Positions 4,500 to 8,390 of a DNA stretch of 8,390 bases are shown here, piece by piece. Each line of letters starts with the position of its first letter. Positions within the stretch are counted from its first letter, which is position 1. Source of the stretch: VGDP01 sp040905845. Its GTDB lineage: Bacteria > Pseudomonadota > Alphaproteobacteria > SP197. The DNA lies in the NCBI GenBank assembly GCA_040905845.1, contig JBBDQV010000071.1:1-8390 (forward strand). Direction: 5' to 3'. The translations under genes were made by a program, and so were the position numbers. The notes under the pieces were generated by a model. The model was given only the letters and a program-made list of their open reading frames with translations, had not been told where the DNA came from and ran no database searches.

Positions 4500-6362
4500 A
4501 TGTACCGTCCCAGCCGTCGATCCGCGCGCGCTCCCGGCCCCGCCGCCCTGCCGGCGGGGGATTGGAGCACGTGGCGCACTCTGGCGACGCTCGCGCCCCA
4601 CCTGTGGCCGCGGGGCCAGCTCGAGTTGCGGGCCCGGGTCGTCGGCGCGCTGCTGCTCCTGGTTGGTGCCAAGGTCGCCAACGTCTACGTCCCGGTCCTC
4701 TACAAGCACGCGATCGACGCGCTCGGCGCGCCCTTGGGCGTCGCGGTCGTGCCCGTGGGCCTGATCGTCGCCTACGGCCTGGTGCGCTCGCTCGCCCAGG
4801 CGTTCGCCGAACTGCGCGACGCTGTGTTCGCCAAGGTCGGCCAGCGGGCGATCCGGCACACGGCGCTGGCGACCTTCCGGCACCTGCACGCGCTGTCGCT
4901 CGCCTTCCACCTCGATCGCCAGACCGGCGGGCTCAATCGCGCCATCGAGCGCGGCGTCAAGGGCATCGAGTACCTGCTGTCGTTCATGCTGTTCAGCATC
5001 GTGCCGACGCTGGTCGAGATCGGCATGGTGTGCGGCCTGCTGTGGTACCTGTTCGACTGGCGCTTCGCGCTCGCCACCCTCATCACCATCGGCGCCTACC
5101 TGATCTTCACCATCGGCATCACCGAGTGGCGCACCAAGTTCCGCCGCGCCATGAACGAGATGGACGGCCAGGCCAACACCAAGGCGATCGACAGCCTGCT
5201 CAACTACGAGACCGTCAAGTACTTCGGCAACGAGGCGCACGAGGCGCGCCGCTACGACGACGCGCTCGCCGATTACGAGGTCGCCGCGGTCAAGAGCAAG
5301 GCGAGTCTGTCGCTGCTCAACGTCGGCCAGGGCCTGATCATCGCGCTCGGCCTGATCGCCGTCATGACCATGGCGGCCCAGGGCATCGTCGCCGGCCGGC
5401 TCACCCTCGGCGACTTCGTGCTCGTCAACAGCTACCTGATCCAGCTCTACATGCCGCTCAACCTGATGGGCATGGTTTACCGCGAGGTCAAACAGTCGCT
5501 GATCGACATGGAGCAGATGTTCCGGCTCGCCGAGATCGAGCCCGCGATCCAGGACCGGCCGGGTGCCAGGGCGCTGGCCCCGGGGCCGGGCGAGGTCGAG
5601 TTCGACCGCGTGAGCTTCGCCTACCGCCCCGACCGGCCGATTCTCGAGGACGTCTCTTTCGGCGTCGGCGGCGGTCGCAAGGTCGCCATCGTGGGCCCGA
5701 GCGGGGCGGGCAAGTCGACGATCTCCCGGCTCCTGTTCCGGTTCTACGACGTGGACGGCGGCGCGATCCGCATCGATGGCCAGGACATCCGCGAGCTGAC
5801 CCAGGACTCGGTGCGCGCCGCCATCGGCATCGTTCCCCAGGACACGGTGCTGTTCAACGACACGATCTACTACAACATCGCCTACGGCCGCCCGGGCGCG
5901 ACCCCCTCGGAGGTCGAGGAAGCGGCCCGCTTGGCCAAGGTCCATGACTTCGTCATGACCATGCCCGACGGCTACTCAACGCGCGTCGGCGAGCGCGGGC
6001 TCAAGCTCTCGGGCGGCGAGAAGCAGCGCGTCGCCATCGCGCGCACCATCCTCAAGGGACCGCGCATCCTGCTGTTCGACGAGGCGACCTCGGCGCTCGA
6101 CACGCGGACCGAGCGCGAGATCCAGCGCAGCCTCGACGAGGTCTCGCGCCAGCGCACCACGCTGGTCATCGCCCACCGCCTGTCCACCGTGGTCGACGCC
6201 GACGAGATCGTCGTGCTCGATGGCGGCCGCACCGTCGAGCGCGGCCGGCACGCCGATCTGTTGGCCCGCGACGGGCTCTACGCCGCCATGTGGTGGCGCC
6301 AACAGGAGGCGGAGGGCGACGTGCCCGGCGAACCCGCGGCCGCGGCGGCGCTCGGGGACTAG
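4500..6362 (+). CDS. Atm1/HMT1-type ABC exporter (fused membrane and ATPase half-transporter)
   Basis: A 620-residue half-transporter that would work as a homodimer in the inner membrane. The first ~330 residues hold six membrane segments (roughly 47-64, 82-103, 158-178, 183-207, 275-299, 303-328) and the Atm1 hallmark LLNYETVKYFGNE (233-245). The ATPase domain has Walker A GPSGAGKST (399-407), Q-loop Q447, signature LSGGEKQ (503-509), Walker B ILLFDE (523-528) and H-loop His559, so it should be active. Residues recalled as lining the glutathione pocket of Novosphingobium Atm1 (Y195, R206, R210, N269, Q272, G319, R323) appear here at a constant offset of +5 (Y200, R211, R215, N274, Q277, G324, R328). 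This supports export of glutathione-linked sulfur, Fe-S precursors or metal adducts. No good ribosome-binding site precedes the ATG at 4500; it is used because no better start is in frame. The carnitine genes follow after 75 bases on the same strand. Confidence 0.92.
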   Translation: MYRPSRRSARAPGPAALPAGDWSTWRTLATLAPHLWPRGQLELRARVVGALLLLVGAKVANVYVPVLYKHAIDALGAPLGVAVVPVGLIVAYGLVRSLAQAFAELRDAVFAKVGQRAIRHTALATFRHLHALSLAFHLDRQTGGLNRAIERGVKGIEYLLSFMLFSIVPTLVEIGMVCGLLWYLFDWRFALATLITIGAYLIFTIGITEWRTKFRRAMNEMDGQANTKAIDSLLNYETVKYFGNEAHEARRYDDALADYEVAAVKSKASLSLLNVGQGLIIALGLIAVMTMAAQGIVAGRLTLGDFVLVNSYLIQLYMPLNLMGMVYREVKQSLIDMEQMFRLAEIEPAIQDRPGARALAPGPGEVEFDRVSFAYRPDRPILEDVSFGVGGGRKVAIVGPSGAGKSTISRLLFRFYDVDGGAIRIDGQDIRELTQDSVRAAIGIVPQDTVLFNDTIYYNIAYGRPGATPSEVEEAARLAKVHDFVMTMPDGYSTRVGERGLKLSGGEKQRVAIARTILKGPRILLFDEATSALDTRTEREIQRSLDEVSRQRTTLVIAHRLSTVVDADEIVVLDGGRTVERGRHADLLARDGLYAAMWWRQQEAEGDVPGEPAAAAALGD

Positions 6363-6437
6363 CTCAGGGGTGGTTGCGGAGCCAGCGACGCTGCCTCATT
6401 CTGCGCCTCCCGCGATCGCCCGCCACGGAGACCTTCC

Positions 6438-7394
6438 ATGCCCAGGCCCCAGCCCCACGCCGTCCAACGGGTCGGACTCGTCGGCGGCGGCGTCATCGGC
6501 AGCGGCTGGGCGGCGTATTTCCTGGCGCGCGGCCTCGACGTCACGGCGACCGATCCGCACCCCGAGGGCGAGGCGCGCATCCGAGCCTCGGTCGGCAACG
6601 CCTGGCCGGCGCTCGAGCGCCTCGGGCTGTCGCCCGGCGCCGACATGCGCCGGCTCAAGTTCGCCAAGGATCTGGCCGGCGCGGTCGGCGACGCCGATTT
6701 CATCCAGGAGAGCGCGACCGAGAACGAGGACCTCAAGACCAAGCTGATGGCGGAGATCGACGCCGCGGCGCGGCCCGACGTGATCATCGCGTCCTCGACG
6801 TCGGGTCTGCTGCCGAGCCGGTTCCAGAGATTGGCCCGGCAGCCCGACCGCATCCTGGTCGGCCATCCGTTCAATCCGGTCTACCTGCTGCCGCTCGTCG
6901 AGGTCGTCGGCGGCGCCGCGACGGCGGAGCACGCCAAGGACTGGGCGGTCGCGTTCTACAACAGCATCGGCAAGCGCGCGCTCAAGTGCCGCCGGGAGGT
7001 CGCCGGGTTCATCTCGGACCGGCTCCAGGAGGCGCTGTGGCGCGAGGCCTTGCACCTGGTCAACGACGGCATCGGCACGACCGAGGAGGTCGACGACGCG
7101 ATCCGCTTCGGACCGGGCCTGCGCTGGGCCTTCATGGGCTCGTTCCTGACCTATCACCTGGCGGGCGGCGACGCCGGCATGGCGCACTTCATCGAGCAGT
7201 TCGGCCCGGCGCTCGAGCTGCCGTGGACCAACCACAAGGGCCCGCCGATGACCCGCGAGCTCGCCGACAAGCTGGTCGCCGGCACGCGCGCGCAGGCCGC
7301 CGGCCTGAGCGTCAAGGAGATCGAGCGCAAGCGCGACGACGTGCTGCTCGGCATCATGGAGTTGCTGAACGAGCGCTGGTATACGAAACGCTAG
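6438..7394 (+). CDS. lcdH: L-carnitine dehydrogenase (3-hydroxyacyl-CoA dehydrogenase family)
   Basis: A 318-residue NAD-dependent dehydrogenase that oxidises L-carnitine to 3-dehydrocarnitine (EC 1.1.1.108). The NAD fold has GGGVIGSG (16-23) and Asp39 at the end of strand 2, favouring NAD over NADP. The catalytic His is H143 in GHPFNPVYLLPLVEVVGG (142-159), with E155 as its likely partner. The C-terminal domain carries EALWREALHLVNDG and IRFGPGLRWAFMGSFLTYHLAGG, which match Pseudomonas carnitine dehydrogenase (CdhA) closely from memory and differ from fatty-acid HADs. Length is normal (about 320), and no thioesterase domain is fused as in some relatives. GGAG at 6427-6430 lies 7 nt before the ATG. 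A BKACE gene starts 19 nt after its stop, which independently supports the carnitine assignment. The 75-base upstream gap shows only a poor promoter match, so read-through from the ABC gene is possible. Confidence 0.92.
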   Translation: MPRPQPHAVQRVGLVGGGVIGSGWAAYFLARGLDVTATDPHPEGEARIRASVGNAWPALERLGLSPGADMRRLKFAKDLAGAVGDADFIQESATENEDLKTKLMAEIDAAARPDVIIASSTSGLLPSRFQRLARQPDRILVGHPFNPVYLLPLVEVVGGAATAEHAKDWAVAFYNSIGKRALKCRREVAGFISDRLQEALWREALHLVNDGIGTTEEVDDAIRFGPGLRWAFMGSFLTYHLAGGDAGMAHFIEQFGPALELPWTNHKGPPMTRELADKLVAGTRAQAAGLSVKEIERKRDDVLLGIMELLNERWYTKR

Positions 7395-7413
7395 GACAAG
7401 GGAGGACATCGGC

Positions 7414-8301
7414 ATGAACACCGAAGTCGTCGTCAGTTGCGCGCTGACCGGCGCGGGCGACACCACCGGCAAGAGCAACCTGGTGCCCATCACGCCCAAG
7501 CAGGTCGCCGAGGCCGGCATCGAGGCGGCGAAGGCGGGCGCCTCGATCGTCCACTGCCACGTGCGCGAGCCCGACGGCAAGCCGAGCCGCAAGCCGAAGC
7601 TCTACAAGGAAGTGTGCGACCGCATCCGCGATTCGGGCGTCGACGTCATCATCAACTTGACATGCGGCATGGGCGGCGAGTTGACGCTCGACAAGAACGA
7701 TCCGATGAAGTTCGACCCCAAGGGCACCGACCTCGCCTCGGCCGACGAGCGCATCGAGCACCTCGAGCTGTGCATGCCCGAGCTCGCCACGCTCGACTGC
7801 GGCACGCTCAACTTCGGCGACACCGACGGCATGGCCATTTTCCCGCCGAGCGTGCTCCGCCACATGGCGAAGCGCATGAAGGAAATGGGCGTGAAGCCCG
7901 AGATGGAGGTGTTCGACACCGGCCATCTGTGGTTCGCCAAGCAGCTCGTCCACGAGGGGCTGATCGAGGGCACGCCGATGTTCCAGATCTGCCTGGGCAT
8001 CCCGTGGGGCGCGCCGGCCGACACCCAGAGCATGAAGAACATGCGCGACATGCTGCCGCCGGGCGCGTTCTGGGCCGGCTTCGGCATCTCGCGCATGCAG
8101 ATGCCCATGGTCGCCCAGGCGGTGCTGCTCGGCGGCAACGTGCGGGTCGGGCTCGAGGACAACATCTACCTCGAGCGCGGCAAGCTCGCGACCAACGCCC
8201 AGCTCGTCGAGAAGGCGGTCCGCATCATCGAGCTGCTCGGCGCGCGCGCGGTGACGCCCAAGGAGGCGCGCGGCAAGCTCGGGTTGAAGCCGCTCAACTA
8301 G
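7414..8301 (+). CDS. Beta-keto-acid cleavage enzyme (BKACE, DUF849), probable 3-dehydrocarnitine cleavage enzyme
   Basis: A 295-residue zinc-dependent TIM-barrel enzyme. BKACE proteins condense a beta-keto acid with acetyl-CoA and split it into acetoacetate and a new acyl-CoA. With 3-dehydrocarnitine the products are betainyl-CoA and acetoacetate. The zinc site is visible as HCHVR (H47, H49), with E248 in GGNVRVGLEDN (240-250) as the likely third ligand by analogy with the lysine-pathway enzyme Kce. Other conserved blocks are LTGAGDT (11-17), NLTCGMGGEL (81-90), LDCGTLNFGD (127-136), FDTGHLWFAKQL (167-178) and CLGIPWGAPADT (193-204). These resemble Pseudomonas CdhC from memory. Substrate assignment rests on that similarity and on the adjacent carnitine dehydrogenase. 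A strong ribosome-binding site AAGGGAGG (7398-7405) lies 8 nt before the ATG. The gene ends the operon; a hairpin follows. In Pseudomonas this enzyme is called CdhC. Confidence 0.92.
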   Translation: MNTEVVVSCALTGAGDTTGKSNLVPITPKQVAEAGIEAAKAGASIVHCHVREPDGKPSRKPKLYKEVCDRIRDSGVDVIINLTCGMGGELTLDKNDPMKFDPKGTDLASADERIEHLELCMPELATLDCGTLNFGDTDGMAIFPPSVLRHMAKRMKEMGVKPEMEVFDTGHLWFAKQLVHEGLIEGTPMFQICLGIPWGAPADTQSMKNMRDMLPPGAFWAGFGISRMQMPMVAQAVLLGGNVRVGLEDNIYLERGKLATNAQLVEKAVRIIELLGARAVTPKEARGKLGLKPLN

Positions 8302-8339
8302 GGCGGATTTCGTTGACATGGCGTGACAACCCTCACCTG

Positions 8340-8366
8340 CCCTCTCCCCCCAATGGGGGGAGAGGG
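8340..8366. terminator. Perfect hairpin after the BKACE gene (possible terminator or extragenic palindrome)
   Basis: CCCTCTCCCCCC (8340-8351) and GGGGGGAGAGGG (8355-8366) form a perfect 12-bp stem with an AAT loop. CAACCCT (8327-8333) and AGGGTTG (8373-8379) can extend it beyond an internal loop. There is no T-run, so rho-independent termination is likely but not certain. It begins 39 bases after the stop at 8301 and is a variant of the hairpin at 2524-2550. Confidence 0.55.
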
Positions 8367-8390
8367 TTGCGCAGGGTTGGCGCGGCAACC

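Noticed and set aside
4401..5945. A 514-codon open frame on the minus strand
   Set aside because: It lies opposite the ABC exporter, whose motifs are unambiguous. Its product is an Asp/Arg/Ala/Val-rich sequence without domain character, the usual result of GC-biased third positions.
6374..6402. Promoter for the carnitine operon (TTGCGG, 17 bases, CATTCT)
   Set aside because: The -10 box matches only three consensus bases, which is not better than chance in this composition.
7354..8388. A 344-codon minus-strand open frame opposite the BKACE gene
   Set aside because: It covers a confidently identified gene and the hairpin; the composition is that of an antisense shadow.
1..8390. CRISPR array, tRNA, rRNA, insertion sequence, phage or defence genes
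   Set aside because: No regularly spaced direct repeats, no RNA gene landmarks, and no transposase, integrase or nuclease motifs were seen on either strand.

Overview
The window is very GC-rich (roughly 70% by eye) and densely coded, with strong third-position GC bias. This produces many long spurious open frames on the opposite strands. Gene content points to an alphaproteobacterium, possibly in or near Rhodospirillales or Hyphomicrobiales. The main clues are a TrmN6-like methyltransferase, a DUF2007 protein and a long-chain polyprenyl diphosphate synthase clustered as in many alphaproteobacterial genomes, a DUF1244 protein, and extragenic palindromes with CTAGAGCA ends. The taxon is an inference; no rRNA or other marker gene is present.

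Layout. (1) Positions 1-613, minus strand: a DUF2007 gene followed after 1 nt by a class I methyltransferase that runs off the left edge. (2) Positions 729-2485, plus strand: a polyprenyl diphosphate synthase (ubiquinone side-chain synthesis) and, 8 nt later, an SDR-fold protein lacking most of the catalytic residues. A short divergent promoter region (629-728) separates (1) and (2). (3) 2524-2550: a perfect hairpin between convergent genes. (4) 2556-3880, minus strand: atoD-atoA, the two subunits of an acetoacetate-type CoA-transferase. (5) 3970-4272, minus strand: a DUF1244 protein. (6) 4273-4499: an intergenic region holding two adjacent, related palindromic elements. (7) 4500-6362, plus strand: an Atm1/HMT1-type ABC exporter with a conserved glutathione-site residue pattern. 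(8) 6438-8301, plus strand: L-carnitine dehydrogenase and a beta-keto-acid cleavage enzyme (BKACE), closed by a hairpin at 8340-8366.

Functional picture. The last two genes encode consecutive steps of aerobic carnitine breakdown: L-carnitine is oxidised to 3-dehydrocarnitine, which is cleaved with acetyl-CoA to betainyl-CoA and acetoacetate. The AtoDA enzyme encoded about 2.6 kb upstream on the other strand could activate that acetoacetate to acetoacetyl-CoA. The betainyl-CoA thioesterase, carnitine transporter and regulator are not in the window. The left half is housekeeping: quinone side chain and a probable tRNA-modifying methyltransferase. The Atm1-like exporter probably moves glutathione-linked sulfur or metal species.

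No clearly new multi-gene system is visible. The most unusual items are the active-site-depleted SDR coupled to the prenyl synthase, the double palindrome at 4317-4455, and the minimal, split carnitine module.
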